Assembly: GCF_018881905.1 (NCBI RefSeq)
Contig: NZ_JACVPM010000003.1
Coordinates: forward strand, 1-64,000
Length of the DNA: 64,000 nt
Direction: 5' to 3'
Source: Polynucleobacter sp. MG-27-Goln-C1
GTDB taxonomy: Bacteria > Pseudomonadota > Gammaproteobacteria > Burkholderiales > Burkholderiaceae
Shown: one piece after another, positions 1 to 9,738 of the stretch
Numbering within the stretch: position 1 is the stretch's first letter
How the letters are laid out: every line of letters starts with the position of its first letter
Program-made: the position numbers and the translations under genes
The notes under the pieces: generated by a model
What the model was told of the DNA's origin: nothing
Database searches by the model: none
The model's input: the letters and a program-made list of their open reading frames with translations, nothing else

Positions 1-1
1 G

Positions 2-1420
2 ACGAATATAGCGCTTTCTTATTTAGAAAAAATTTCAACAGATCTTCGGAAGTATTTTGAGATGGGGAATAATAATTCCCCTGAACTTGAAAGAGTAATT
101 TCTAGGCTTGATAATTTTGAACATTTGCTAGTCCAGCTTCACGCAAAAGAGATACAAATGGATAGCCCTAGTCCAAACCTTAAAAAAAATAATTTTGGAA
201 TTGCATCGCGTTCAAAATGGAGAACTAGAGCGTTTAATTTTAGGAGAAATATTGTTAATGGAACAGCTGCCGAGCGGGGGAGGTACATAACATACTTATC
301 CAAAAGAATTTTATTTAGAATTGGGTTGATTGGAGATGGTGAAGATAGAAAAAAAATAATTTCGACTATATCGAATATTAAGAAAGCCGGATTAAAGGTG
401 GTGGTATTTCCAGCAACGGTTGATTATTCATACATGATGCAGCGACCTCAAGGTATGGCAGAGGCATTCGCTAATGCAGGCTTTATGGTGATATACGGTA
501 CGTTAAATAGGCAAACTGATAATGTCAAAATTCTTAAGGAGGTTTCAGAGAACTTCTATTTATTGAATGAAAACTACTTTTGCTATCTTGGTGAAATTTA
601 TAAGGCGGAAGAGATTATCTATTTTTGCATGTGGCCCAATAATATTAAACATGTAGATATACTGCCTCACTCATTCCTTATATACGACGTAATGGATGAG
701 CTTGAGCTTCTTGAATTAGATCCAGAGTCAAGACAGGAGGAGCATGAAAAATTATTAACTGCTGCCGATCTTGTTACAGTTTCATCTGATAATTTATTGA
801 AAATCATCCCAAATGAATTCAGACAAAAAGTTATATTGGTAGGTAATGGTGTATCAAGCGAGTTTATAAGTTTGGTGCAAAAAGGCTCAGACATTCCACA
901 TGAGTTGCAAAATCTGGAGGGTTCAACAATAGTTGGATACTATGGGGCAATCGCAGAGTGGATGGATTTTGAATTAATAGAGTTTTTACTGCAAAATAGC
1001 CCTGATATATGCTTCGTCTTCATAGGGCCAATTTCACATGATGTAAGCAGCAAGGTCAATTTTTTGGTTAATAAATACAAAAATATAGTTTTATTGCCGA
1101 AAAAAAATAGAAATGAATTAATTCCGTATTTAAATCGGTTCAATGTCTGTATTATCCCATTTGTAAAAAATAAAATTACAGACTCCGTGTCTCCAGTAAA
1201 ATTGTTTGAGTATTTTTCTGCTCAAAAACCAGTCGTTAGCACTGCTATTAATGAAGTATATAAATACAAAGAAATCTTTATAGCACAAGACTATAATCAA
1301 TTCTTAGATGGAGTTTATATCGCCGCAAATAGTAAAGAAAAAAATAAAAATTTATTGAATGAGGCCTTAGAAAATACCTGGGAATCAAAAGTGAGACAAA
1401 TCATTAAATTTATATGTTAA
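2..1420 (+). CDS. Glycosyltransferase, GT4/GT1-like, 5' end outside the window
   Basis: Probable retaining glycosyltransferase of the surface-polysaccharide locus. The reading frame is open to the left edge of the window. The first ATG (62) has no ribosome binding site, and the 20 codons before it continue a charged, helical, coiled-coil-like segment, so the true start lies upstream. The visible part has this N-terminal coil, a basic linker, then a GT-B core. An MQRPQ motif lies near residue 126 counted from the ATG. A late SPVKLFEYF segment with the donor-site glutamate lies near residue 385 and is typical of GT4 nucleotide-sugar binding. Sugar specificity cannot be read from sequence. Its stop overlaps the next gene by 7 bases. 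A related enzyme with the same QRP and DPVKIYEY motifs is at 14937-16028. Confidence 0.75.
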   Translation, partial: TNIALSYLEKISTDLRKYFEMGNNNSPELERVISRLDNFEHLLVQLHAKEIQMDSPSPNLKKNNFGIASRSKWRTRAFNFRRNIVNGTAAERGRYITYLSKRILFRIGLIGDGEDRKKIISTISNIKKAGLKVVVFPATVDYSYMMQRPQGMAEAFANAGFMVIYGTLNRQTDNVKILKEVSENFYLLNENYFCYLGEIYKAEEIIYFCMWPNNIKHVDILPHSFLIYDVMDELELLELDPESRQEEHEKLLTAADLVTVSSDNLLKIIPNEFRQKVILVGNGVSSEFISLVQKGSDIPHELQNLEGSTIVGYYGAIAEWMDFELIEFLLQNSPDICFVFIGPISHDVSSKVNFLVNKYKNIVLLPKKNRNELIPYLNRFNVCIIPFVKNKITDSVSPVKLFEYFSAQKPVVSTAINEVYKYKEIFIAQDYNQFLDGVYIAANSKEKNKNLLNEALENTWESKVRQIIKFIC

Positions 1421-3828
1421 ATAAAAAAATATTTTTTACCCCTTTGCTATTTTTATCAATAGCGTTTTGCTTTATTCAATACTGTAGAAGTATTACGATT
1501 AATAACTATTGGAATGAATATTTAATGTGGGCTGCAGGGTATGCGATAGCCAGTATTTTATTGAGCAAACTAACAAACATTTCAATACCAAAGCTAACTT
1601 TTTTTATAATATTAATTATCGGTGTAATGTCAGGTAATGGAGTAAATTTAGCGATTCTTTATTTTATTGCCGCTGCCTCAATCACATTTGGTTACAGAAT
1701 AAATCACTTTGTGTCTAGTAGCAACCCTGGAACTCTATATAATTTAATGGCTGGAATAGCATTACTGGCCGCCATGGTTGGTTTAAGTTCCCATTTTCCA
1801 ATTAATTATGCTGGCTTATATGTATCGGTATTAATAATTATCACTGCTGCCTCTTGGAGGCATTTCTCTGAAATTAATCAAATTTTCATTGGTTTTGTAA
1901 AAAATAATCCTGCCTTGGAAAAGTCAACGACAGAGTTGCTTTTAGAGGGGTTGATTGGCAGCCTGGCTATTGTCTATTTTTTAATTGCGTTAATGCCTGA
2001 GATCGGTTACGACGCATTGGTATCACATTTGGTAGTGCCCGAAAGGATGGCTTACTACCATAAATGGATTTATGACCCAAAAATTTTGATATGGTCTTTG
2101 GGTCCACTTAATGCAAACTGGGTTTTCACAATCCCTTACATGATTACAAATTCTGAAGTTGCAGTGCGCATTACTAGCTTAGGATTCTTAGCCATTATTT
2201 GTTATTTGATAAGGGATTTAGTGATCACCTTTAATAGATCAAAAAAAGAATATCTAATTGCAATTTTGCTTTTGTTGTCAACACCACTAACTCTCCTTGA
2301 GTCCTCAACTCTTTTTACAGATTTGATTTGGACGGCCTATCTTGTGGGTGGGGTGGTAATTTTATTTAAAATTTCACTGGACTTATCACTCCATAGCCAA
2401 AAATTTCTTTTTCTTGTCGGTTTATTTTTAGGCATGGCCATGGGGGTAAAGTTAACCACTCTTTTTATCCTTCCCACTATATTTTTACTATATCTATACA
2501 ACTTAAAAAAACATGGCTTTTTGATTTTAGAATTCTTTAAGTCAATTTTGTTTTTTTTACTGATTGGTTGTATTTCATATGCATACTCATATTGGGTAAC
2601 TGGAAATCCACTCTTTCCTTTTTACAATGAAATATTTAAATCACCCCTATATCCCCCTGAGAAATTTATTCATCCATTTAAGCCGGGGATTTCATGGGAT
2701 TTAATTAATCAAATTACATTCAATTCCAAAAATTTCATTGAGGGTGGAAATGGATCCCCTGGGTTTCAATGGGTCTTGCTATTTCTACCCTCATTCCTCT
2801 TAATTTTATTCCTTAGGAATAAATGGGTATTGGCGCTATTGTTATTCGCTTCGACTTTTATTCTGGGTGTCTTTAATACTGTTGGATATTTGCGTTATGT
2901 TTATCCGGCATTTGTTTTGCTCACAATATTCATCGCAATTGCAATTGGACAGTCAAATAAATTTGGAAGCACAGTAAAAATTATTTTTTCAGCATTAGTT
3001 TGCCTTGTATTTTCTTCAAACTTACTATTTTTTAAAGCTGCATCCGGATATAGCGATGTTTCGTTCCCAGTAATTTTTAATAACACCAAGCGAGAGGCCT
3101 ACATAGAGTCACGAGTACCAATGCGCAAGGCAGTTGCAATTGTTAATGAGCTTAATTTAAATAATTCTCCAGTTGCAATCTTATCAACTGCGCCGTACAT
3201 TGCTGGCCTGCATGCGATTCCACTGATTGGCTGGTGGTATAACTATAGTTTTTCAAAGGCTATATTTGAAGTAGAGAATAAGAAGCAATTAGCTCTTCTC
3301 TTTTCAAGGCATAAAATGGAATATCTATTGCTAGATGACTCATGGAGCACCCCCGAAAGACGTGAGTTAGTAAAAAATTTAACAAGTAGTGTTGAGAAAA
3401 TTGGAAATATTTCAGTCTTGAAGGTGGATAATGAAATAAATTTCCAATATGATTTGTTACAGAATATAAAATTCCCACAAGATTGGACGCTCGCAGATGG
3501 GGCTAAAGTTTTAGAGGGAAAATATTTAAAAGTTACAGTTAATTCCCCGGCGGTAACTATGGTGAGTGTTGGTGAGTTTGAGAAAGTTAAATACATAGCC
3601 GAAGCTAAATGTTCGGATCGGGTTACTGATGGTCGATTACAGGTAAATTGGATGGATTCCAAAGGTCAATTTATCTCAACGAGTATTACGACCTTTGAAT
3701 GTGAGCGGGATTTTAAAAGCTATTCAGTTGAAATGAGATCGCCTCCTAAATCTTCAAATGCGATAGTTTATGCAACATCACATTCGGAAATACCAGTAAT
3801 TTTCAAAAAAATTAGCGTATTGGAATGA
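1414..3828 (+). CDS. Large polytopic membrane protein, GT-C-like, with C-terminal periplasmic domain
   Basis: An 804-residue integral membrane protein. About the first 540 residues form roughly a dozen hydrophobic segments. The last 260 residues are soluble and mixed alpha/beta. An acidic luminal loop (PEIGYDALVSHLVVPERM, about residues 195-212) sits between early membrane segments, as in GT-C glycosyltransferases such as ArnT or PMT-like enzymes that use lipid-linked sugars. This suggests a glycosyltransferase acting on the periplasmic face, or a polymerase. I see no diagnostic family signature. It overlaps the preceding glycosyltransferase by 7 bases and is followed after 3 bases by a GT2 gene, so the three are probably co-transcribed. 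The gene is strongly AT-rich. Confidence 0.7.
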   Translation: MLNKKIFFTPLLFLSIAFCFIQYCRSITINNYWNEYLMWAAGYAIASILLSKLTNISIPKLTFFIILIIGVMSGNGVNLAILYFIAAASITFGYRINHFVSSSNPGTLYNLMAGIALLAAMVGLSSHFPINYAGLYVSVLIIITAASWRHFSEINQIFIGFVKNNPALEKSTTELLLEGLIGSLAIVYFLIALMPEIGYDALVSHLVVPERMAYYHKWIYDPKILIWSLGPLNANWVFTIPYMITNSEVAVRITSLGFLAIICYLIRDLVITFNRSKKEYLIAILLLLSTPLTLLESSTLFTDLIWTAYLVGGVVILFKISLDLSLHSQKFLFLVGLFLGMAMGVKLTTLFILPTIFLLYLYNLKKHGFLILEFFKSILFFLLIGCISYAYSYWVTGNPLFPFYNEIFKSPLYPPEKFIHPFKPGISWDLINQITFNSKNFIEGGNGSPGFQWVLLFLPSFLLILFLRNKWVLALLLFASTFILGVFNTVGYLRYVYPAFVLLTIFIAIAIGQSNKFGSTVKIIFSALVCLVFSSNLLFFKAASGYSDVSFPVIFNNTKREAYIESRVPMRKAVAIVNELNLNNSPVAILSTAPYIAGLHAIPLIGWWYNYSFSKAIFEVENKKQLALLFSRHKMEYLLLDDSWSTPERRELVKNLTSSVEKIGNISVLKVDNEINFQYDLLQNIKFPQDWTLADGAKVLEGKYLKVTVNSPAVTMVSVGEFEKVKYIAEAKCSDRVTDGRLQVNWMDSKGQFISTSITTFECERDFKSYSVEMRSPPKSSNAIVYATSHSEIPVIFKKISVLE

Positions 3829-3831
3829 TCA

Positions 3832-4797
3832 ATGATTAGTAATGGTAATGTCGCCGTCATTATTCCTGCATATAAGGTTTCAGCTTATATAGTTGATCTG
3901 CTTGATTGTCTGAATGATATGGGTTATCTGATTTATGTGGTTGATGATTGTTGTCCGGAATATTCTGGAAAATTGGTTGAGAGTAAATTCTGCCATTCTA
4001 AAAATGTTTCAGTGATTTACCACCGTGACAACCAGGGCGTTGGCGGTGCAGTAATGAGTGGATATAGGAAGGCGATTGCAGATGGAGCGGAAATATTAGT
4101 TAAGCTAGATGGCGATGGGCAAATGAATCCACGTTTAATTCCGCGCTTAATAAAACCAATAGAGATGGGTACTGCTGATTATGTTAAGGGCAATAGATTC
4201 TATAATTTAGAAAAATTAAAAATGATGCCTGTTAACAGAATTATTGGTAATGCGGCCCTCTCTTTCATAACAAAATTGTCCTCCGGATATTGGAATATTT
4301 ATGATCCTACGAATGGCTTTACCGCTATAGACAGTGCCTTAGCTAGAAATTTACCTTTTGAAAAAATTAGCAAAAGATACTTTTTTGAAAGTGATATGTT
4401 GTTTAGATTAAATACGGTTAGAGCCGTAGTGCAGGACATGCCTATGGACGCCCATTATGGCGATGAAAAAAGTAATATGAGGATAGGTAAAATCATTCCT
4501 GAATTTATGTATAAAAATCTCAGAAATCTTTTCAAGAGAATATTCTATAACTACTATCTAAGGGATATGACGATTGGATCATTGATGCTTCCTCTGGGTA
4601 CAGCAATGTTTTTATGGGGCTTTATATTTGGAATTCTAAAGTGGCAACTGGCAATGACTAGCGGATTAAACACCCCAATCGGCACTGTCATGATCTCCGT
4701 TCTACCTATTGTTCTGGGCATGCAATTTATTCTTGCGTTTTTAAACGAGGATATATCCTCAGTACCCGCTAAGCCAATAAGTGTCTTTTTGAAATAA
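3832..4797 (+). CDS. GT2 glycosyltransferase, dolichyl-phosphate-sugar synthase-like
   Basis: Family 2 glycosyltransferase of 321 residues. The N-terminal GT-A fold opens with VAVIIPAYK, has the nucleotide-binding VVDDCC strand near residue 38 and the metal-binding LDGDGQMNP segment near residue 97. Two hydrophobic segments at about 245-265 and 280-305 anchor it in the inner membrane. It resembles polyprenyl-phosphate glycosyltransferases that charge a lipid carrier with a sugar, which would supply the GT-C-like membrane protein immediately upstream. That pairing is an inference from order. A purine-rich GGAATGATC precedes the ATG. The 84 bases after its stop are the only sizeable gap in this block and may hold a promoter for the dideoxysugar genes. 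Confidence 0.8.
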   Translation: MISNGNVAVIIPAYKVSAYIVDLLDCLNDMGYLIYVVDDCCPEYSGKLVESKFCHSKNVSVIYHRDNQGVGGAVMSGYRKAIADGAEILVKLDGDGQMNPRLIPRLIKPIEMGTADYVKGNRFYNLEKLKMMPVNRIIGNAALSFITKLSSGYWNIYDPTNGFTAIDSALARNLPFEKISKRYFFESDMLFRLNTVRAVVQDMPMDAHYGDEKSNMRIGKIIPEFMYKNLRNLFKRIFYNYYLRDMTIGSLMLPLGTAMFLWGFIFGILKWQLAMTSGLNTPIGTVMISVLPIVLGMQFILAFLNEDISSVPAKPISVFLK

Positions 4798-4881
4798 ATT
4801 TGGCATGCTTGATGTAGTTTGCCGATTAGGGTGTATGTGTACAGTATTAATTGGCAAAGATTTTTTACATAGGATGAGTAA

Positions 4882-5655
4882 ATGAAAGCAGTTATTCTTG
4901 CAGGCGGATTGGGTACAAGAATTTCCGAGGAAACTGAGAGTAAGCCAAAGCCGATGATTGAAATCGGGGGAATGCCAATCTTATGGCATATTCTGAAGAT
5001 TTATTCTTCTCATGGTGTGAATGATTTTATTATCTGCTGTGGCTATAAAGGCTATGTCATTAAGGAATATTTTGCCAATTATTTCTTGCATATGTCTGAT
5101 GTTACCTTCGATATGGCTAGCAATAAAATGGAGGTTCATCATCGCTATGCTGAGCCCTGGAGGATTACTTTAATAGATACAGGTGCTGAAACTTTGACGG
5201 GAGGTCGCCTAAAGCGCGTCTCAGAGTTTGTAAAAGATGATGAGGCCTTTTGCTTTACTTATGGTGACGGCGTGAGTGATATTGATATTACAGAGCTAAT
5301 TAAGTTTCACAACAGCCATGGTAAGAAGGCAACATTGACCGCCGTTTATCCTCCCGGTCGTTTTGGGGCGATAGATATTAGGGCGGATCAACACGTTGCC
5401 TCATTTACAGAAAAGCCCAAAGGGGATGGCGGTATGATAAATGGAGGATTTTTTGTCTTATCCCCAAAAGTTATAGATTTGATTAAGGATGATTTTGTAA
5501 CCTGGGAGCGTGAGCCATTGGAGATTTTGGCTGGAGAGTCTGAAATAATGGCTTACCAGCATAATGGTTTTTGGCAGCCCATGGATACTCTGAGGGATAA
5601 AAATTTATTAGAGGCGTTATGGTCCTCTGGTAAGGCCCCATGGAAATCTTGGTAA
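4882..5655 (+). CDS. rfbF: Glucose-1-phosphate cytidylyltransferase
   Basis: Makes CDP-glucose from glucose 1-phosphate and CTP, the first step to CDP-3,6-dideoxyhexoses. The N-terminus carries the nucleotidyltransferase signature [13 protein letters not shown] (residues 6-18) and the [10 protein letters not shown] segment. [11 protein letters not shown] metal-binding motif lies near residue 131, and NGGFFVL and EREPLE come later. At 257 residues it has the usual family length. The start has an AGGATGAG ribosome site. The stop overlaps the next start as TAATG, so rfbF and rfbG are translationally coupled. The rfbF-rfbG-rfbH order is that of the Salmonella and Yersinia dideoxyhexose clusters. 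Confidence 0.95.
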   Translation: MKAVILAGGLGTRISEETESKPKPMIEIGGMPILWHILKIYSSHGVNDFIICCGYKGYVIKEYFANYFLHMSDVTFDMASNKMEVHHRYAEPWRITLIDTGAETLTGGRLKRVSEFVKDDEAFCFTYGDGVSDIDITELIKFHNSHGKKATLTAVYPPGRFGAIDIRADQHVASFTEKPKGDGGMINGGFFVLSPKVIDLIKDDFVTWEREPLEILAGESEIMAYQHNGFWQPMDTLRDKNLLEALWSSGKAPWKSW

Positions 5656-6737
5656 TGAAATCAGCTAATGTCGAACCTCTTTTTTGGAAGAACAGGAAAG
5701 TCTTTTTGACGGGCCATACTGGATTTAAGGGGAGCTGGCTTTCTCTCTGGTTGTCTTCAATGGGTGCTGATGTAACGGGTTATGCATTAGCGCCTAATAC
5801 AACTCCAAATCTATTTGATGTTTTAGGAGTTAAATCTTTGATTGAAAGATCTCATATTGCCGATATTCGTGATTTGGCATGCCTTCAGGCGGCTATTTCA
5901 GATGCAAAGCCGGAGATAGTAATCCATATGGCTGCTCAACCGCTAGTACGATATTCCTACGTCAAACCAGTGGAAACTTATGCTACAAACATAATGGGTA
6001 CGGTGCATGTATTAGAAAGTTGCCGTAATGCCGATTCCGTTCGCGCTACAGTAGTAGTGACTACTGATAAATGTTACGAAAATAAGGAATGGGTTTGGGG
6101 ATATCGCGAGAATGAGGCGATGGGAGGATATGACCCATACAGCAATAGCAAGGGATGTGCTGAGTTAGTTACTTCTGCATATAGACAATCTTTTTTCTCT
6201 GGTATAAATTCAAGAAATTCAGTCGCATCCGCCAGAGCAGGTAATGTAATCGGCGGAGGGGATTGGTCTGAGGATCGCTTAATCCCGGATGCGATTAAGG
6301 CATTTGAAGCTTGTGAGTCATTAAGGATTCGCAATCCTTTGTCAACGCGTCCCTGGCAGCATGTTTTAGAGCCTCTTTCGGGTTATTTGGTTCTCTCCCA
6401 AGCTCTTTATGAGAATGGCTCGACCTTTGCATCAGGATGGAACCTTGGCCCATCTGATAGCAGTAATTGCACGGTGCAAGAGGTGATTGAACTTTTGATT
6501 TCTAAGTGGGGGGGCGAAGCCACATGGGAAAAAGAGGGTTTTGAGCAACCACATGAAGCTTGCTATCTGAAGCTAGATTGCGCTAAGGCGCATACACAAC
6601 TAGGTTGGGCCCCTAAGTGGGATTTGGAAACGTCAATTCAAAAAACTGTTAGTTGGCAAAAATCATTTCAAACTAAGGAAAATATGCAAGAGATCAGTCT
6701 TGCTCAAATTAATCAATATATGAACTCAAAATCATGA
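5655..6737 (+). CDS. rfbG: CDP-glucose 4,6-dehydratase
   Basis: Converts CDP-glucose to CDP-4-keto-6-deoxyglucose with bound NAD. It is an extended short-chain dehydrogenase. The Rossmann motif [10 protein letters not shown] is near residue 20, [11 protein letters not shown] carries the active-site threonine region near residue 135, and [12 protein letters not shown] holds the catalytic YxxxK. I place the start at 5655, where ATG overlaps the rfbF stop and gives the usual N-terminus. An in-frame ATG at 5640 would add five residues inside rfbF. The stop overlaps the rfbH start by ATGA. Confidence 0.95.
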   Translation: MKSANVEPLFWKNRKVFLTGHTGFKGSWLSLWLSSMGADVTGYALAPNTTPNLFDVLGVKSLIERSHIADIRDLACLQAAISDAKPEIVIHMAAQPLVRYSYVKPVETYATNIMGTVHVLESCRNADSVRATVVVTTDKCYENKEWVWGYRENEAMGGYDPYSNSKGCAELVTSAYRQSFFSGINSRNSVASARAGNVIGGGDWSEDRLIPDAIKAFEACESLRIRNPLSTRPWQHVLEPLSGYLVLSQALYENGSTFASGWNLGPSDSSNCTVQEVIELLISKWGGEATWEKEGFEQPHEACYLKLDCAKAHTQLGWAPKWDLETSIQKTVSWQKSFQTKENMQEISLAQINQYMNSKS

Positions 6738-8077
6738 ATACACAAACAATAAGCATAGATAAGCTGGAGCAAGAGAGAATACGCAAACAAATTGCAGCAT
6801 TGGTTGAGCAATATGCCGCTATCGAGTTTGCGCCAAAAAATTTTGAAATGGGGCTAACAACTATTCCACCATCTGGAAAATTAATTGGCGTTGAAGAGCT
6901 AAAAAATATGGTGGATGCTTCTCTTGATGGTTGGTTAACTACTGGTCGATTTAATGAGCAGTTCGAGAAAAATTTAGCCAAGTTTTTGGGGGTTAAATAT
7001 GCGATTACAGTTAATTCCGGCTCCTCTGCTAACTTGGTAGCATTTTCAACTTTGACGTCCTCTAAGTTGGGTGATCGAGCAATCCAAAAAGGTGATGAGG
7101 TGATTGGTGTTGCAGCAGGCTTTCCAACAACGGTAAATCCGATCCTGCAGTTTGGGGCTGTCCCAGTTTTTGTGGATGTAGATCCTATCACTCACAACAT
7201 AGACGCTACTAAGATTGAGGCTGCTATTTCCCCAAAGACTAAGGCCATTATGTTGGCGCATTCTTTGGGAAATCCATTTAATCTTGATGTTGTTACCGCA
7301 TTATGTAAAAAATATAATCTATGGTTAGTTGAGGATTGTTGTGATGCTCTGGGGAGTATGTACAGGGGGCAGATGGTGGGGACTTTTGGTGATATTGCTA
7401 CTTTAAGTTTTTATCCGGCTCACCACATTACGATGGGGGAGGGGGGCGCAGTTTTTACCAACAATCGTGAGTTGAAGCAAATTGCTGAAAGTTTTCGTGA
7501 TTGGGGTCGTGATTGCTACTGTCCTCCAGGAAAAGACAATACCTGCGGTAAACGTTTTTGCTGGAAATTAGGAAATCTGCCTGAGGGTTACGATCATAAA
7601 TATACCTATAGTCACTTAGGTTATAACCTTAAGATTACCGATATGCAAGCTGCTTGTGCTTTAGCGCAGCTTGAGAAGTTACCGATGTTTATCCAGGCTC
7701 GAAAAGATAATTTTAAATTTTTGAAAGATCGCTTGAGTTCATGCGAAGAATTTTTGCAGTTACCGCAGGCTACAGAGCATACAGACCCATCTTGGTTTGG
7801 ATTTCCAATTGCGGTTAAGGATAATGCTCCTGTAAGCAGGGATGAATTGACTGCATATTTAGATCAAAGCAAGGTGGGCACAAGGCTACTATTTGCTGGA
7901 AATTTAACAAGACAACCCTACATGGCTAATGTAAATTATCGAATTTCTGGGGATTTAATTAACTCAGATCGGGTCATGAATAATGTTTTCTGGGTTGGTG
8001 TTCAGCCTGCGCTCACTAGAGAAATGCTTGAATTTGTGGCAATAAAAATTGAAACGTATTTGGGGGTAAATTTTTAA
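6734..8077 (+). CDS. rfbH: CDP-6-deoxy-4-hexulose 3-dehydrase (E1)
   Basis: PMP-dependent, iron-sulfur 3-dehydrase that removes the C3 hydroxyl of CDP-4-keto-6-deoxyglucose. It has the aspartate-aminotransferase fold. The usual cofactor lysine is replaced by histidine (FYPAHH, His230), which marks this family. All four [2Fe-2S] ligands of E1 are present with the characteristic spacing C203-X57-C261-X-C263-X7-C271. The enzyme should therefore be active and needs an electron donor, the flavin/iron-sulfur reductase E3 (ddhD/ascD). No E3 gene lies in this window. It starts inside the rfbG stop (ATGA). Confidence 0.95.
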   Translation: MNTQTISIDKLEQERIRKQIAALVEQYAAIEFAPKNFEMGLTTIPPSGKLIGVEELKNMVDASLDGWLTTGRFNEQFEKNLAKFLGVKYAITVNSGSSANLVAFSTLTSSKLGDRAIQKGDEVIGVAAGFPTTVNPILQFGAVPVFVDVDPITHNIDATKIEAAISPKTKAIMLAHSLGNPFNLDVVTALCKKYNLWLVEDCCDALGSMYRGQMVGTFGDIATLSFYPAHHITMGEGGAVFTNNRELKQIAESFRDWGRDCYCPPGKDNTCGKRFCWKLGNLPEGYDHKYTYSHLGYNLKITDMQAACALAQLEKLPMFIQARKDNFKFLKDRLSSCEEFLQLPQATEHTDPSWFGFPIAVKDNAPVSRDELTAYLDQSKVGTRLLFAGNLTRQPYMANVNYRISGDLINSDRVMNNVFWVGVQPALTREMLEFVAIKIETYLGVNF

Positions 8078-8085
8078 ATTTTTGT

Positions 8086-8628
8086 ATGCAAAAAATTAAC
8101 GAAATTTTGCCAAAAACTTGGTTGGTCAGCTTGGATCGTCTAGATGATTCGCGCGGCACCTTTGTGAAAACTTTATCTAAATCTATGTTGCATGAGCTTA
8201 ATTTTGATTTTTTAATGCATGAGGAATACTACTCAGTTTCGAATAAAGATGTAGTGCGAGGTATGCATTTTCAAGTCCCACCCCATGATCACGTGAAGAT
8301 TGTTTATTGTCCAAAAGGGGCAGTTCTTGATGTACTTTTAGACTTAAGACCTGGCCCTACTTACGGAAAAACGAAATCAATGCTACTCGAGGCATCCTCA
8401 CCTTCATTGCTGATCATTCCTCAGGGCATTGCTCATGGATTTAAATCATTGGCCGATGGGAGTCTATTAGTCTACAAGACTAGTTCAGAATATGCACCCA
8501 AATATGATGCTGGGATTATTTGGAATAGCTTTAGTTTTGATTGGGGGATAAAGAATCCAATTTTATCTAGCCGAGACTTATCACATCCTTCTTTTGAAGA
8601 TTTTCAGACCCCCTTTCCTTGTGTATGA
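8086..8628 (+). CDS. dTDP-4-dehydrorhamnose 3,5-epimerase family protein (cupin)
   Basis: A 180-residue RfbC-type cupin. Visible family features are DSRGTFVKT, VVRGMHFQVPPHDHVKI (the catalytic and substrate-binding region), GAVLDVLLDLR, and IPQGIAHGF followed by the YKTSSEYAP segment. No dTDP-rhamnose genes are nearby, and it sits between rfbH and a reductase. The best inference is a 5-epimerase acting on the CDP-3,6-dideoxy-4-keto sugar, as AscE does in CDP-L-ascarylose synthesis. A rhamnose-type role cannot be excluded. The stop overlaps the next ATG (ATGA). I see no clear ribosome site. Confidence 0.85.
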   Translation: MQKINEILPKTWLVSLDRLDDSRGTFVKTLSKSMLHELNFDFLMHEEYYSVSNKDVVRGMHFQVPPHDHVKIVYCPKGAVLDVLLDLRPGPTYGKTKSMLLEASSPSLLIIPQGIAHGFKSLADGSLLVYKTSSEYAPKYDAGIIWNSFSFDWGIKNPILSSRDLSHPSFEDFQTPFPCV

Positions 8629-9482
8629 GGATTTTTCTGACTGGTGGGACTGGTTTTATAGGCTGCCATTTTATAAACCTTGCGCATTCTTGTGGCATTG
8701 AGATAGTGGCATTAAGGCGTCCGGGGTCTCACTCTAGACTGCCTCTATTGAAGCAGCCCATTTGGGTCGATGGTCATTTGGACGGCGATCTTACAGAACA
8801 TTTATTGGGTATAGAGGTATTAGTTCATTTGGCCTCTCATACCCCCAACCCTCCTTATGATGTTCTTTCAAGATGTTTGTATTGGAATGTATATGCAAGC
8901 ATTAGATTGGCTGAACAAGCAAGGCAATGTGGTGTTGATAAATTTATTGTGGCTGGGTCGTGCTTTGAGTATGGAGACTCTGCTGGTAGATATGAGAAGA
9001 TTCCAGTAGATGCCCCTTTATTGCCAAATTTGTCGTATCCAATTTCAAAGGCCGCAGCTTCTGAAGCCTTTATAGGGTTTGCCACTGAAAATCAGGTTAA
9101 ATTAACCATACTTCGCTTATTTCAGGTTTTTGGGGATGGGGAGCAAGAGTCTCGGTTCTGGCCTTCGTTGAAACATGCGGCACTCTCAGGAAAAGATTTT
9201 TCAATGAGCTTGGGCGAGCAGGTAAGGGATTTTATTCATGTGAGTGACGTTGCCAAAGAATTCATTAAAGCCCTAAGTTTCGAAAATGCAAAACCTGGCA
9301 ATGCCATGGTAAAAAATATTGGTTCGGGTACGGCGCTGACTCTACGTGAATTTGCAGAGATCTGGTGGAGGGAATGGGGGGCATCTGGGAGCTTAAGATT
9401 TGGAGAGGTCCCTTATCGTAAGAATGAAGTTATGCGATTAGTGCCAGAAATTTCCAATTTTAAAAAAGATGAATCAAGTTAA
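8625..9482 (+). CDS. NAD(P)-dependent sugar reductase, RfbJ/AscF-like, apparently frameshifted at its 3' end
   Basis: Extended SDR predicted to reduce the C4 keto group and finish a CDP-3,6-dideoxyhexose. It shows TGGTGFIGCHF at the N-terminus, SCFEYG, a YPISKAA catalytic YxxxK, and GEQVRDFIHVSDVA, which resembles abequose synthase RfbJ. The ATG at 8625 overlaps the preceding stop; a TTG at 8619 is less likely. The ORF ends abruptly after EISNFKK, before the usual C-terminal helix. Removing one base from the six-A run at 9462-9467 restores a plausible ending to 9570. The product shown here may therefore lack its last 35 or so residues. Confidence 0.8.
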   Translation: MRIFLTGGTGFIGCHFINLAHSCGIEIVALRRPGSHSRLPLLKQPIWVDGHLDGDLTEHLLGIEVLVHLASHTPNPPYDVLSRCLYWNVYASIRLAEQARQCGVDKFIVAGSCFEYGDSAGRYEKIPVDAPLLPNLSYPISKAAASEAFIGFATENQVKLTILRLFQVFGDGEQESRFWPSLKHAALSGKDFSMSLGEQVRDFIHVSDVAKEFIKALSFENAKPGNAMVKNIGSGTALTLREFAEIWWREWGASGSLRFGEVPYRKNEVMRLVPEISNFKKDESS

Positions 9483-9570
9483 CGAATGGCCAGCTAGTTG
9501 TGAAAATGCATTAGTAGGGTTTTTAGATAAAAGCATATTCGAGGTGCGTACCTCATTTGTGTTGGATTAA
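9483..9570 (+). other. Out-of-frame continuation of the RfbJ/AscF-like reductase
   Basis: In the +1 frame relative to the reductase, the sequence from the A6 run (9462-9467) stays open to a TAA at 9568-9570. It encodes a segment containing NEWPASCENALVGFLD. This resembles the usual end of sugar-nucleotide reductases, a W-x-P strand followed by an amphipathic helix with paired small and leucine residues. It points to a one-base indel in a homopolymer. Possible causes are a real mutation, slippage during expression or an assembly error. Confidence 0.6.
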
Positions 9571-9738
9571 CTAAAAAGCAGCAATGATCACGAATAATTT
9601 TTTAAAAAAAATCTCTAATGACTAAAATATTATTTGCTTGTTAGGCGAATTAATTTATAGATATCTGTAGGTTTTAGTGTTTTAAATGGAGAGTATTTAT
9701 TTCTAGGATCCATTAGTTCTTGACGAAGTTAACGGATC
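9571..9738. other. Convergent intergenic region
   Basis: About 170 AT-rich bases lie between the frameshifted reductase (+) and the GT2 gene (-). I see no ORF and no strong GC hairpin. Confidence 0.5.

Noticed and set aside
1..60. Frame-1 peptide ending at the TGA at 58-60 as the tail of an upstream gene
   Set aside because: Frame 2 over the same bases reads directly into the glycosyltransferase as a helical, coiled-coil-like segment, which is the better coding candidate.
667..1143. Minus-strand ORFs inside the first glycosyltransferase
   Set aside because: They are antisense to a clear coding region, have no family motifs and no ribosome sites. The same applies to the other minus-strand frames inside well-supported genes.
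4798..4881. JUMPStart/ops element before the dideoxysugar genes
   Set aside because: The ops core (GGCGGTAG) and the surrounding JUMPStart sequence are not present in this gap.
5640..5655. Upstream ATG of rfbG at 5640
   Set aside because: It lies inside rfbF without a ribosome site. The ATG at 5655 overlaps the rfbF stop and gives the usual protein start.
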